NCBI RefSeq assembly: GCF_000497445.1
Contig: NZ_CM002285.1
Span: 5,695,762 to 5,759,761 of the forward strand
Direction of reading: 5' to 3'
DNA length: 64,000 nt
Origin: Streptomyces roseochromogenus subsp. oscitans DS 12.976
Lineage (GTDB): Bacteria > Actinomycetota > Actinomycetes > Streptomycetales > Streptomycetaceae
The translations under genes were made by a program, and so were the position numbers. The notes below the pieces were generated by a model. That model was not told the origin of the DNA, did not search any database, and was given only the letters and a program-made list of their open reading frames with translations. Shown here piece by piece: positions 7,516 to 16,679 of the stretch. Positions within the stretch are counted from its first letter, which is position 1. Each line of letters opens with the position of its first letter.

Positions 7516-8459
7516 TCCTCACCGTCACCCCCAACCCCTCCCTCGACCGCACCTATGAGGTCCAGGCCCTGAAGCGCGGCGAGGTCATCCGTGCCGACAC
7601 CGAGCGCATGGACCCCGGCGGCAAGGGCGTGAACGTCTCGCGCGCCGTCGCGGCCGCCGGGCGGCGTACGGTCGCCGTTCTGCCCCTGGGTGGTGCGCCG
7701 GGGGCGCTCATCGCCGATCTGCTCGACGCGCAGGGCATCGAGGTCGCGCCGGTCCCGATCACCGGAGCCACCCGTTCCAACATCGCACTCGCCGAGTCCG
7801 ACGGGGTGCTCACCAAGATCAACGCGCCGGGTCCGGAGCTCTCCGCGGCCGAGCAGGCCCTGCTCCTGGTCACCGTCCGCGAGCAGTCCCGCGATGCCGA
7901 CTGGATCGCGTGCTGCGGGAGCCTGCCCCGGGGGCTGGCGCCCTCGTGGTACGCCGATGTCGTCACGGAGGCGCACGCGGGGGGCGCGCGCATCGCGCTG
8001 GACACCTCGGGGCGTGCGCTGCTGGAGGCGCTGCCCGCGCGGCCGGACGTGGTGAAGCCCAACGCCGAGGAGCTCGCGGAAACCGTCGGGCGCCCCCTGG
8101 CGACCGTGGGCGACGCACTGAAGGCGGCCGAGGAGGTGCGCGGCATGGGCGCACGCGCCGTGCTCGCGAGCCTGGGCGCCGACGGACAGCTCCTCGTGGA
8201 AGACGCGGGCGCCTGGTTCGCCACCGCCCACGTGGACATCGTCCGCAGCAACGTCGGCGCCGGCGACTCCTCCCTCGCCGGCTTCCTGGTCGCCGGCGGC
8301 ACCGGCCCCGAGGCCCTCGCCTCCGCCGTCGCCCACGGCGCCGCCGCCGTCCAGCTCCCCGGCAGCGTCATGCCGACCCCCACCGACCTGGACCCGGCGG
8401 CGGTGACCGTCACGGCCGAGATCCCCCTCGACCGCGAACTGACGGAGCCCGTGTCATGA
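7512..8459 (+). CDS. fruK: 1-phosphofructokinase
   Basis: 315 residues, PfkB/ribokinase family. It phosphorylates fructose 1-phosphate to fructose 1,6-bisphosphate with ATP in the cytoplasm. Seen: the N-terminal MILTVTPNPSLDRTYEV typical of FruK, GGKGVNVSRA (substrate loop, about residue 37), and the catalytic NVGAGDSSLAGFL near residue 252 with the GAGD anion hole and base. It overlaps fruR by ATGA and is followed by fruA after 160 bp. Length is normal. Confidence 0.95.
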   Translation: MILTVTPNPSLDRTYEVQALKRGEVIRADTERMDPGGKGVNVSRAVAAAGRRTVAVLPLGGAPGALIADLLDAQGIEVAPVPITGATRSNIALAESDGVLTKINAPGPELSAAEQALLLVTVREQSRDADWIACCGSLPRGLAPSWYADVVTEAHAGGARIALDTSGRALLEALPARPDVVKPNAEELAETVGRPLATVGDALKAAEEVRGMGARAVLASLGADGQLLVEDAGAWFATAHVDIVRSNVGAGDSSLAGFLVAGGTGPEALASAVAHGAAAVQLPGSVMPTPTDLDPAAVTVTAEIPLDRELTEPVS

Positions 8460-8619
8460 CCCCTCTGACCCGCCGCCGTACGCCCACCCCGCCCCGGCCA
8501 TGGCGAGACTCCCCGTCACTCACCACGGCCGCCACCCCCACCGCTTCCCCCCACAGCACCCCCGTCCCCCTCTCCGCCCACCCCTCTCCCCGGGCGATAC
8601 GCGTGCATAGGAGCCCGCG

Positions 8620-10887
8620 ATGAGCCACATGATCACCGCGGACCTGGTCGACCTCGACCTGTCCGCCAGCACCAAGGAAGCGGCGGCACGCGCCCTCGCC
8701 GAACGCATGGTGGCCCAGGGCCGGGTGACCGACCTGGAAGGCTTCCTCGGCGACGTGGCCGCCCGCGAGGCCCAGATGCCGACCGGCCTCGACGGCGGCA
8801 TCGGCATCCCGCACTGCCGCAGCACCCACGTCACCGAGCCGACCCTCGCCTTCGGCCGCAGCGCCGCAGGCATCGACTTCGGTGCCCCGGACGGCCCGGC
8901 CGACCTGATCTTCCTGATCGCGGCCCCGGCCGGCGCCGACGACGCCCATCTCACCATCCTCTCCTCGCTGGCCCGCCAGCTGATGAACACCGACTTCACC
9001 TCGGCCCTGCGCGCGGCGACCGACGGGGACACGGCCGCGGCACTGATCCGCGGGGACGAGACCCCGAGCGCGCCCCAGGCGCCGTCGGCTGCGCGGGAGG
9101 GCGCGGACGCGGACGTGAGCGCGAGCGGCTCGACGACTGCCGGGAGCGAGGACTCGGGCACGGGTGCGAACGCTACGGCGAGCGCTGCTCAGGGCGCTGT
9201 GAGCGCCGCGGGCGCCGCAGGCGCAGCCAGCCAGGCGGGCGCCTCCGAAGACACCGCTGCGGCGCCGGTGGCGGCCTCCGCCTGCGCCGCAGCGGCCACT
9301 ACGGCGCAGGCGCCAGGAGCATCCGCCCCGGCGCAGGCAAACCCGGCGGGTGCCGGCTCCGCCTCGGACTCCGGCGAGCGCCCCTTCCGGATCGTCGCTG
9401 TCACCTCCTGCCCGACCGGCATCGCGCACACCTACATGGCAGCCGAGTCCCTGGAGAACGCGGGCCGCGAGGCGGGCGTCGAACTCATCGTCGAAACCCA
9501 GGGCTCGGCCGGCTTCACCCGGCTGGACCCGGCGGTGATCGCGGCGGCGGACGGCGTGATCTTCGCGCACGACGTCCCCGTACGCGACAAGGACCGCTTC
9601 GCCGGCAAACCCACCCTCGACGTCGGAGTGAAGGCCGGAATCAACCGACCCGCCGAACTCATCACGGAGGTGCGCGAGAAGGCGGCGCGCGGCGAGACGA
9701 GCGCCCCGGCGCCCGCGTCGGGCAATACGCCGGTCGAGCGCGCGGGCGACTCCACCGAGGGATACGGCACCAGGCTCCGCAAGTGGCTGATGAGCGGCGT
9801 GAGCTACATGGTTCCGTTCGTCGCCGCGGGCGGCCTCCTCATCGCCCTCGGCTTCGCGATCGGCGGTTACAAGATCAACAAGGCGCCGTCGGTGATGGAC
9901 CACTTCGTGTGGACCCAGGCCGACAGCTGGGGTGCCCTGCTGTTCCAGATCGGCGCCGTGGCCTTCGGCTTCCTGGTGCCGGTCCTGGCCGGCTACGTCG
10001 CCTACGGCATGGCCGACCGCCCCGGCCTGGTCCCCGGCTTCGTGGGCGGCGCGATCTCACTCACCATCAACGCGGGCTTCCTCGGCGGCCTGGTGGCCGG
10101 CCTGATCGCCGGCGGCGTGGTGATGGCCATCCAGAAGATCAACATCCCCGCGGCCCTGAGGGGCATCATGCCGGTGGTGGTGATCCCGCTGATCTCCTCG
10201 GCGATCGTCGGATTCCTGATGTTCGTCGTCATCGGCAAGCCCATCGCCACCGCCCAGAAGGGTCTCACCAGCTGGCTGAACGGCCTCACCGGCACCAACG
10301 CGATCCTGCTCGGCGCCCTGCTCGGCCTGATGATGTGCTTCGACCTGGGCGGCCCGGTCAACAAGGTCGCTTACACCTTCGCCACCGCCGGCATCGCCGT
10401 CTCGAACCCCAGCGACTCCGCGATGAAGATCATGGCCGCGGTGATGGCGGCCGGCATGGTCCCGCCGCTGGCGATGGCCCTGGCCACCACCGTGCGGGGC
10501 AAGCTGTTCACGCACACCGAGCGCGAGAACGGCAAGGCCGCCTGGGTCCTCGGCGCCTCCTTCATCTCCGAGGGCGCGATCCCGTTCGCCGCCGCGGACC
10601 CGCTGCGGGTCATCCCGTCCGCCATGGTGGGCGGCGCGCTCACCGGCGCCCTCTCGATGGCCTTCGGCGCCACCCTGCGCGCCCCGCACGGCGGCATCTT
10701 CGTCGTCCCGCTGATCGGCAACCCGCTGCTGTACCTCATCGCCATCGCGGCCGGCGTCTGCGCCACCACGGCCCTGGTCGTCCTCCTCAAGGGCATGCGC
10801 AAGCAGACCCCCGAAAGCCCGGCCACCGACCCCGCCACGAACGCGGCCAACCCGACGAAGGGGAGCAAGCAGCCCGTGGCGGCCTGA
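8620..10887 (+). CDS. fruA: Fructose-specific PTS permease EIIABC
   Basis: 755 residues, a single-chain PTS transporter that imports fructose as fructose 1-phosphate. EIIA is at about 1-145 with the phospho-His in GIGIPHCRS (His65). EIIB is at about 245-345 with the phospho-Cys in AVTSCPTGIAHTYM (Cys264). The membrane EIIC is at about 385-740 with GAIPFAAADPLRVIPS. Between EIIA and EIIB lies a roughly 100-residue Ala/Ser/Gly-rich linker (about 146-245), unusually long and probably flexible. AGGAG before ATG 8620. Third gene of the fru operon. Confidence 0.95.
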   Translation: MSHMITADLVDLDLSASTKEAAARALAERMVAQGRVTDLEGFLGDVAAREAQMPTGLDGGIGIPHCRSTHVTEPTLAFGRSAAGIDFGAPDGPADLIFLIAAPAGADDAHLTILSSLARQLMNTDFTSALRAATDGDTAAALIRGDETPSAPQAPSAAREGADADVSASGSTTAGSEDSGTGANATASAAQGAVSAAGAAGAASQAGASEDTAAAPVAASACAAAATTAQAPGASAPAQANPAGAGSASDSGERPFRIVAVTSCPTGIAHTYMAAESLENAGREAGVELIVETQGSAGFTRLDPAVIAAADGVIFAHDVPVRDKDRFAGKPTLDVGVKAGINRPAELITEVREKAARGETSAPAPASGNTPVERAGDSTEGYGTRLRKWLMSGVSYMVPFVAAGGLLIALGFAIGGYKINKAPSVMDHFVWTQADSWGALLFQIGAVAFGFLVPVLAGYVAYGMADRPGLVPGFVGGAISLTINAGFLGGLVAGLIAGGVVMAIQKINIPAALRGIMPVVVIPLISSAIVGFLMFVVIGKPIATAQKGLTSWLNGLTGTNAILLGALLGLMMCFDLGGPVNKVAYTFATAGIAVSNPSDSAMKIMAAVMAAGMVPPLAMALATTVRGKLFTHTERENGKAAWVLGASFISEGAIPFAAADPLRVIPSAMVGGALTGALSMAFGATLRAPHGGIFVVPLIGNPLLYLIAIAAGVCATTALVVLLKGMRKQTPESPATDPATNAANPTKGSKQPVAA

Positions 10888-10961
10888 CCAGCGCACCGCC
10901 CCTCGCCGCACCTTGTCCCTTTAGTTCGCTGTGAGTTGTTCACGGCACCTGCGAGATACGT

Positions 10962-10991
10962 CACGGTCCGGGATCAAAGTCCCGGACCGTG
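10962..10991 (+). terminator. Terminator of the fructose operon
   Basis: Perfect 12 bp stem (10962-10973 with 10980-10991) and loop TCAAAG, 75 bases after fruA and just before the next small gene. Confidence 0.8.
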
Positions 10992-11007
10992 GTGTGTACT
11001 GGGACGC

Positions 11008-11259
11008 ATGCTTGAGCACGCCCCGACTCTCCAGCTGATCGGCGTGGTCGTCCTCGCCGTGGCCGCCGTCGCCTGGACCGTCGTCCTGATGCGCCTGCTG
11101 CGCCGCACGAGCCTCCAGACTCCCACGCGGCGCACCCCCACCGCTCTCCCGGCCCTGCCGCGCCAGCGGCGGATGGGCCCCGCTCTGGAGTCCGTCGAGC
11201 TGACCCCCGCCGAGCAGGACGCCTTCGCGGGCCTGGCACGGCAACTCGCCAACGGCTGA
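11008..11259 (+). CDS. Small single-span membrane protein, unknown function
   Basis: 83 residues starting MLEHAPTLQ. One clear membrane helix at about residues 9-28 (IGVVVLAVAAVAWTVVLM) is followed by a basic, proline-rich cytoplasmic tail ending ELTPAEQDAFAGLARQLANG. No family recognised. It follows the fru terminator closely, so it has its own promoter or is read through. The start is chosen at ATG 11008; upstream codons in frame overlap the terminator hairpin. Confidence 0.6.
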   Translation: MLEHAPTLQLIGVVVLAVAAVAWTVVLMRLLRRTSLQTPTRRTPTALPALPRQRRMGPALESVELTPAEQDAFAGLARQLANG

Positions 11260-11322
11260 CGACGAGAAAAGGCCCCGAACCCTCAAAGCGCCCTTCACGC
11301 CGGGCGCACACCGCTACGCGCG

Positions 11323-12069
11323 CTACCCCTGCCGCGCCGCGCGCCGTTCCATCGCGTCCCGGGCTGCGTCCTCCGACATGTACACCTCGCACATGTGCCG
11401 CCCGTCCGGCGTCGCCGTGTGCTCGACCTCCCACAGGGAGATCTCACGGTCGTCCGGCAGCAGGAACGCGTGCTCATACAGCGCGTAGCTCAGCCCCGCA
11501 CGCCCGGCGCGCCCCGGGCGCCCGAACGCCTGCGTGATCTCGTGTGCGGTCGCGGTCGCCAGCAGTGCCGCCGTCTCCGCATCGGGCCGGTCTGGATTCT
11601 CCGCACGGCGCAGGAGCCGGCGCGCGTGGTCGGCCGAGTCATCGGAGGCGAACACGTGCCGGGGCTCCGGAATCGCCCACAGCCGCATCAGCGCGGGCAG
11701 CTCGAACTCCGGAGTGTCCGGCGACAGTCCGAGCCGCGCCGTGGCCGTCTGCAGCTCTTCCTCGTCGACGTACACCTCGTGCTCCGGGGCGGCGCCCGGC
11801 GTCGGGTTGTGTACGAGCTCCCACAGCGTGACCGCACTGCCGTCGGCGAGCAGCCAGGTGTGCCGGTACGTCTCCCGGTGCAGCCCCGCGCTGTGGTACG
11901 CCGAGTGCAGCGAACTGTCGTGCGCCAGCGCGCAGTCGAGCCGCCGTATCACGTCGTCGGGCAGCTCGAAGGAGTTCAGGGCGCGACCGAGGAGTCGCGC
12001 GAGATGCTCCTCCGGAGACTCGGGCGACTCGGCTGGTTCGTACGCTGCTGTCTCGTACGGAACGCTCAA
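11323..12069 (-). CDS. Conserved Streptomyces protein, DUF6227-like
   Basis: 248 residues, soluble, no signal or membrane segments. Distinctive segments are HLARLLGRALNSFELPDDVI near the N-terminus and LHRETYRHTWLLADGSA and SLWEVEHTATPDGRHMCEVY later. The TLWELVH and SLWEVEH segments suggest an internally duplicated domain. I associate this pattern with a Streptomyces-restricted family (DUF6227, from memory). Function unknown. It is transcribed in the same direction as, and downstream of, the L,D-transpeptidase, separated by a terminator hairpin. Confidence 0.6.
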   Translation of the reverse strand: MSVPYETAAYEPAESPESPEEHLARLLGRALNSFELPDDVIRRLDCALAHDSSLHSAYHSAGLHRETYRHTWLLADGSAVTLWELVHNPTPGAAPEHEVYVDEEELQTATARLGLSPDTPEFELPALMRLWAIPEPRHVFASDDSADHARRLLRRAENPDRPDAETAALLATATAHEITQAFGRPGRAGRAGLSYALYEHAFLLPDDREISLWEVEHTATPDGRHMCEVYMSEDAARDAMERRAARQG

Positions 12070-12174
12070 GGCATCTCCCGGCGTTGCTGCATGTCACCTT
12101 GTGGGTGCATACCGTAGCCCCTCAGCCGGGCATCATGTCCGGGAACCGAGAAAACGTATGCCGGGAAAACGCGC

Positions 12175-12203
12175 GGGCCGCGCAAGAAGTTCCCGCGCGG
12201 CCC
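12175..12203 (-). terminator. Terminator of the L,D-transpeptidase gene
   Basis: Perfect 9 bp stem GGGCCGCGC/GCGCGGCCC (12175-12183, 12195-12203), 36 bases beyond the stop on the minus strand. Confidence 0.65.
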
Positions 12204-12238
12204 CACGTGGCGTCAAAAGCTGCCGTAAAAGCTCCCGT

Positions 12239-13447
12239 TCAGACGGCACTTCCGGCGGCCCAGGCGCTCCACGACATGTTCCAGCCGTTGAGCCCGTTGT
12301 CCGGAGCGACCGTCGTGTCGGGGGAGTTCTTCACGATCACAACGTCCCCGACGAGCGTGTTGTCGAAGAACCACTTGGCCGAGGTCGCCCCCTGCGCGCC
12401 CTGCACGTCCGCGAGGCCGATGCAGCCGTGGCTGGTGCCCTGCCGGCCGAACGGCGGGTCGCCCTTGCTGTACCAGTAGTTGCCGTGGATGAACGTCCCC
12501 GACGACGTCAGCCGCATCGCGTGCGGCACGTCCGGGATGTCGTACTCGCCGCCGAAGCCGACCGTCGAGCCGTTCATGCGGGTCTGCACGAACTTCTCGG
12601 AGATCACCATCTGCCCGTTGTACGTGGTGTGCTGCGCGCTGCCCGCGGAGATCGGCACCGACTTGATCGTCTTGCCGTCCCGCACCACCGTCATCGTCTG
12701 CGTGTTGGCGTCGACCGTGGAGACCTGCGACCGCCCGATGGTGAAGGAGACGGTCTTCTTCTGCACTCCGTAGACGCCCTTCGCGCCCTCGACCCCGTCC
12801 AGGTCGATCTTCATCGTGACTTTGGAACCGGCCTTCCAGTACTCCTGCGGCCGGAAATCCAGCCGCCGGTCCCCGAACCAGTGCCCCACCACCTGCTGAC
12901 CACCACTGGAGTTGACCGTGATGTGCGACTGCACGGCCTTCTTGTCGCTGATCGACTTGTCGAACGTGAACGACACCGGCATACCCACTCCGACCGTGGC
13001 GCCGTTGTCCGGCGTGTAGGTGCCGATGAAGCTGTTCGCCGACGTGACGGTGGTGAAGATGGAATTGGCGGCCGCCGTACGCCCGTCCGCGTCCTTCGCG
13101 GTCGCACCTATCTCGTACTTCGTCCCGCGCTCCAGCTGCTCCTTCGGCTTCCAGCTGCTGCCGTCCGCCGATATCGCCCCGGTCACGGCCTGCCCCGTCC
13201 CCGCCACGGTCATCTTCACGTCGGTCAGCTTGCCGCCGCTGACCTTCACGCCGGTCGCGTTGATGGATGCGTCGGTCGAACCGTCCTTGGCCGAGATCAC
13301 GATGTTCGCCGTCGACGTCTTGGGGGAGTCCTTGCCGTCGCTGGTCGCATTGGCGCTGCCACCACAAGCGGTCAGGGTGAGGGCGCCGACCATCAGGGCG
13401 GCACAGGCCCCCAGTGCGCGCCGCGCTGTAATGTCCGGCGTTGTCAC
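12239..13447 (-). CDS. L,D-transpeptidase lipoprotein (YkuD)
   Basis: About 402 residues. A lipoprotein signal ends in the lipobox LTAC-GGS (Cys about residue 25). Two Ig-like domains (about 50-240) precede the YkuD catalytic domain with HGNYWYSKG and TSHGCIGLADVQ, in which Cys342 is the nucleophile. Such enzymes make 3-3 peptidoglycan crosslinks outside the membrane and resist most beta-lactams. The GTG at 13447 is chosen because CTGGAG precedes it at good spacing; an ATG six codons upstream is possible. Architecture matches mycobacterial Ldt proteins. Confidence 0.92.
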   Translation of the reverse strand: MTTPDITARRALGACAALMVGALTLTACGGSANATSDGKDSPKTSTANIVISAKDGSTDASINATGVKVSGGKLTDVKMTVAGTGQAVTGAISADGSSWKPKEQLERGTKYEIGATAKDADGRTAAANSIFTTVTSANSFIGTYTPDNGATVGVGMPVSFTFDKSISDKKAVQSHITVNSSGGQQVVGHWFGDRRLDFRPQEYWKAGSKVTMKIDLDGVEGAKGVYGVQKKTVSFTIGRSQVSTVDANTQTMTVVRDGKTIKSVPISAGSAQHTTYNGQMVISEKFVQTRMNGSTVGFGGEYDIPDVPHAMRLTSSGTFIHGNYWYSKGDPPFGRQGTSHGCIGLADVQGAQGATSAKWFFDNTLVGDVVIVKNSPDTTVAPDNGLNGWNMSWSAWAAGSAV

Positions 13448-13673
13448 GGGATGCTCCAGGTTCATGTGATGTGCGTGATCCGTTCCAGTGCGTGGAGAAA
13501 GAGGGCACTGGCGCCGGGGAAGGTTCCCTCCCGCTCCCGTGAACGCCATCACGTGACAAAACCGCGACAATTCGAGCCCGGCGGGGGAGTCCCGCCCCGG
13601 CCCTCAGCACGCCGCCGCCCCAACGCGGTCCGCCGCGCCGACCCTTGGGCGACGCGCGGGTGACGCGCGCACT

Positions 13674-13701
13674 GGTGAGGGCGCACCTCTGCGCCCTCAC
13701 C
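13674..13701 (-). terminator. Terminator of the P1 peptidase gene
   Basis: Perfect 12 bp stem (13674-13685 with 13690-13701, four-base loop), starting a few bases beyond the stop on the minus strand. Confidence 0.8.
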
Positions 13702-13705
13702 ACCC

Positions 13706-14731
13706 CTACCGCGCCCCGTACAACTCCCTGTATGACGGCCATGTCCCGCCCGGCCCGTCCACCGACTCGGCGGCGCGCACCCCCCGCACGATCGCGCGCG
13801 TCACGACATCCGCGCCGGCGGCAAGGATCTCATTGAGCCCCAACGGGTGCTCGGCGAGCGAGCGTGCACCGGTCGCCAGCGCGAACACCGTGTCCCCGTC
13901 GTGCAAGAGGTGCACCGGCCGAACGGCGCGCGCGATCCCGTCGTGCGCCGTGCCCGCCAGCTTCTGTGCCTGCGCTTTGGAGAGGTTCGCGTCGGTCGCG
14001 ACCACCGCCAGCGTCGTGTTGAGCGGGGGCGGCGCCTTCCTGACGGCGGCTTCGTCGAGGCGCCGGCGCGCGGCCTCGTGCACGCTCTCCTCGGGATACT
14101 CCACCCGCCCCTGACACAACTCCCCGTACAGCGCCCCCGACTCGGGCTCGATCACCGACCCCGCAGCGTTCACGACCGCCAGCGCGGCCACGGTGATCCC
14201 CGAGTCGAGGACCGAGCTCGCGGTGCCCACCCCGCCCTTGATCTGTCCCGCCACGGCGCCCGCGCCGGCCCCGACGCACCCCTCCGGCACCCGCGCCCCA
14301 GGCGCAGTCTCCGCCGCGGCCTCCACCGCCGCGCGTCCCGTGCCCGCGTCCGGTCGCGCGCGGAAGTCTCCGCCGCGCCCCAGATCGAAGACGCACGCGG
14401 CGGGCACAACCGGCACGACGTGTGCCGGGTCCGTCCCCACCCGCACCCCGCGCCGCTGCTCCTCCAGCCAGGCCATCACACCGGACGCCGCGTCGAGCCC
14501 GTACGCGCTGCCGCCGGTCAGCACCACCGCATCGACCCGGTTCACGACGTTGCGCGGGTCGAGCGCGTCGGTCTCCTTGGTGCCGGGGCCGCCGCCGCGC
14601 ACGTCCACAGCGACGACTGCGCCGTCGTCCGGAGCAAGAACGACCGTGGTGCCGGTGAGCCAGCCGTCCCCGCTGCGGGTGGCGTGCCCCACCCGCACTC
14701 CGGCGACGTCCGTGATTGCGTCAACTGTCAT
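13706..14731 (-). CDS. P1-family (DmpA/S58) aminopeptidase-like protein
   Basis: 341 residues, self-processing N-terminal-nucleophile family that includes L-aminopeptidase/D-Ala esterase DmpA. Seen: the N-terminal ITDVAGVRVGHATRS, VVLTGGSAYGLDAASGVM (about residues 68-85), VGAGAGAVAGQIKGG, and PPLNTTLAVVATDA near 235-248, where the cleavage and nucleophile Thr/Ser lie. No signal peptide, so cytoplasmic. Substrate is unknown; beta-peptides or D-amino acid amides are known for relatives. Close upstream spacing to the ltrA-like gene suggests co-transcription with it. Confidence 0.85.
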   Translation of the reverse strand: MTVDAITDVAGVRVGHATRSGDGWLTGTTVVLAPDDGAVVAVDVRGGGPGTKETDALDPRNVVNRVDAVVLTGGSAYGLDAASGVMAWLEEQRRGVRVGTDPAHVVPVVPAACVFDLGRGGDFRARPDAGTGRAAVEAAAETAPGARVPEGCVGAGAGAVAGQIKGGVGTASSVLDSGITVAALAVVNAAGSVIEPESGALYGELCQGRVEYPEESVHEAARRRLDEAAVRKAPPPLNTTLAVVATDANLSKAQAQKLAGTAHDGIARAVRPVHLLHDGDTVFALATGARSLAEHPLGLNEILAAGADVVTRAIVRGVRAAESVDGPGGTWPSYRELYGAR

Positions 14732-14768
14732 GGACGCCAGTCTCGCCCCTGCAGGCGCCGCTGAGGAC

Positions 14769-16007
14769 TCAGGCGGCCGGCGCGGTGGCGCTCGCCGCGC
14801 GCTCCCGGCCGGTCATGCGCGCCGTCAGCGTCACTCCGGTCGCGACCGCGGCCGCGGACACGAGCCCCGCCGCGAGCACCGCCCAGTCGCCCAGGAAGGT
14901 GCAGCAGATCACCAGCAGCGCCGTGACCGGCAGCACCAGCTGCTGGGCGATGCCGACTTTGAAGTGCCTTGAGTGGAGCGCCCAGACGGTCAGCAGGTAC
15001 AGCGCCGTGGGCAGCGTCACGGCTGCAGACGCGGACAGCGTGGAGATGTGGTTCTTGCCGACCGCGTGTTCGACGGCCACCTCCAGGCCGGCGCCGATCG
15101 CCGCGGCGGAGGCGAAGATCAGGTAGTGCCCGTAGCCCCACAGGAACGCCTGCCCGTTGGAGCGCAGATGGCCGTGGATGGGCACAACGAAGTAGATCCA
15201 CCACGCGGAGAAGACGATCAGGAGCCCGCCCGCCGCGATCGGAAGCAACTCGCCCAGCGCATCGTGTTCGTCCACGGCCGACTTCACGGCGAAGGTTGCC
15301 GCGGAGATCGTCTCACCGAGCACGATGATGGTGAACAGGCCGTACCGTTCGGCGATGTGGTGGGGATGCCAGGCGGTCCCGTAGTTCTTCTCGGCGAACA
15401 GCGGCACGCACATTTCCACGATCGCCATCACGAGGAACACCCAGGGCCGCGCGGGCCCGGGCAACACCACCAGTCCGAGCCAGCCGACCAGGCACAGCAG
15501 CACACCGCACGCGTACCGCAACGCCATGGCTCTCTCGGCGCCCTCGGCTGATCTCGCGGCTCTCAGCCACTGCGCGGCCATCGCCAGCCGCATGATCAGG
15601 TAGCCGAGCCAGACCACCAGGTAGTCGTGACGCTGAAAGGCCTGGGAGATTCCGGCGGCCAGCACCAGGACACCGGCGATCTGCACCAGGGTGACGACCC
15701 GGTAGAGCGCGTCGTCGTTGTCGTACGCCGAGGCGAACCAGGTGAAGTTCATCCAGGCCCACCAGATGGCGAAGAACTGCATGGCGTAGTTGAGGATGCC
15801 GTCGCCCGCATGCCCCTCGGCGACGGCGTGCACCAGTTGCACACCCGCCTGCGCGATCGCCACGACGAAGCACAGGTCGAAGAAGAGCTCTAGCGGCGAG
15901 GAGACCCGGTGCGCCTCGTCGCGTCCGCGCGCGGTGAGCCGCCGCAGCGGTCCGGAGGATTGTGGTGCGCCCGGGGAGACGGGCGCCGGAGCGGAACTCG
16001 ACGTCAT
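14769..16007 (-). CDS. Low temperature requirement protein A (LtrA) family
   Basis: About 412 residues with roughly 11-12 hydrophobic helices, an integral membrane protein. The LtrA signature is seen in SPLELFFDLCFVVAIAQAG (about residues 33-51), WAWMNFTWFASAYDNDD and PHHIAERYGLFTIIVLGET. Biochemical function of the family is not established; Listeria LtrA is linked to growth in the cold. ATG 16007 has GGGAGG immediately upstream, too close for an ideal site, so the start is uncertain. It ends 37 bases before the P1 peptidase gene. Confidence 0.85.
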   Translation of the reverse strand: MTSSSAPAPVSPGAPQSSGPLRRLTARGRDEAHRVSSPLELFFDLCFVVAIAQAGVQLVHAVAEGHAGDGILNYAMQFFAIWWAWMNFTWFASAYDNDDALYRVVTLVQIAGVLVLAAGISQAFQRHDYLVVWLGYLIMRLAMAAQWLRAARSAEGAERAMALRYACGVLLCLVGWLGLVVLPGPARPWVFLVMAIVEMCVPLFAEKNYGTAWHPHHIAERYGLFTIIVLGETISAATFAVKSAVDEHDALGELLPIAAGGLLIVFSAWWIYFVVPIHGHLRSNGQAFLWGYGHYLIFASAAAIGAGLEVAVEHAVGKNHISTLSASAAVTLPTALYLLTVWALHSRHFKVGIAQQLVLPVTALLVICCTFLGDWAVLAAGLVSAAAVATGVTLTARMTGRERAASATAPAA

Positions 16008-16199
16008 GCCTCCCAGGACAGCAGAAAACCGCCTCCAAATCTTGTGAACGAATTCACAAACGAGGGAGGGTCCAAAGCCCCGAACGAACCCCCAGGTCAG
16101 GGTGCGCTTCTTTGCCTTGGACCGACGCGGGCCGGGACTTACGGGCATGGATCCGGGACCAACGCGGCGTCCGGGCCGTCTCTCACGGGCGTGCAATGG

Positions 16200-16480
16200 A
16201 CTCGCAGCGACCCCCCGATGCGGAAGGTGCGGATCATGACCGCCACGCCTGCGGAAATCACCACGTTCCCCTTGCGGAAGATGCCGCGGGAACCGCTCCG
16301 ACGCCCGTGGACGCCTGGACCGGCTTCCGGGGCGGACACCGGCGCGACACGTCCTGCTTCCTGGGCGTCCGCGCGACCGACGCGTTGCTGCGCGACACCG
16401 ACATGGTCCTGCTCGACATCAAGCCCTCCGCCTGCGGCGAGCGCTCCGCCCGGACGCTCGGGCCAGGGCCGTACCCTTGA
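16200..16480 (+). pseudogene. Relic of a pyruvate formate-lyase activating enzyme gene
   Basis: In one frame, 16346-16423 reads DTSCFLGVRATDALLRDTDM followed by VLLDIK. This closely resembles the middle of PflA-type radical-SAM activases (DTSGFLG...ATDALLADTDLVLLDIK). The N-terminal CxxxCxxC cluster region and the C-terminal half are absent, and flanking sequence shifts frame. I read it as a decayed fragment. An ATG at about 16237 opens a short frame (MTATPAEITTFPLRKMPRE) of unknown origin just before it. No intact pflA or pfl gene is nearby. Confidence 0.55.
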
Positions 16481-16483
16481 GGC

Positions 16484-16660
16484 ATGAGCACCGCCCCCGA
16501 ATCCGAGCCCAGCGATCCGAAGCCCGCGCTGGTCTTCGACGACCCGCTGGACCAGCAGTCCTCGGACGACACCGATCGCGGCTGGGGCGAGCGCACGGAC
16601 GGCGACAGCGCCGCCGACCTGAAGCGCTTCCTCGACGAGAAGCCGCCCCACCACCTCTGA
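16484..16660 (+). CDS. Small acidic conserved Streptomyces protein
   Basis: 58 residues starting MSTAPESEPSDPKPALVFDD and ending DLKRFLDEKPPHHL. It is very acidic, without membrane segments or cysteines, and probably disordered in its first half. The FLDEKPPHH ending is familiar from Streptomyces hypothetical proteins beside mscL. The third-position GC of its codons is high, supporting coding. It ends 19 bases from the convergent mscL stop. Function unknown. Confidence 0.65.
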   Translation: MSTAPESEPSDPKPALVFDDPLDQQSSDDTDRGWGERTDGDSAADLKRFLDEKPPHHL

Positions 16661-16679
16661 ACCGTCCGCAGGAGCGCGG

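Noticed and set aside
6500..10990. Biosynthetic gene cluster around the regulators and efflux pump
   Set aside because: No assembly-line or tailoring enzymes; the genes form the standard fructose operon and a lone efflux locus.
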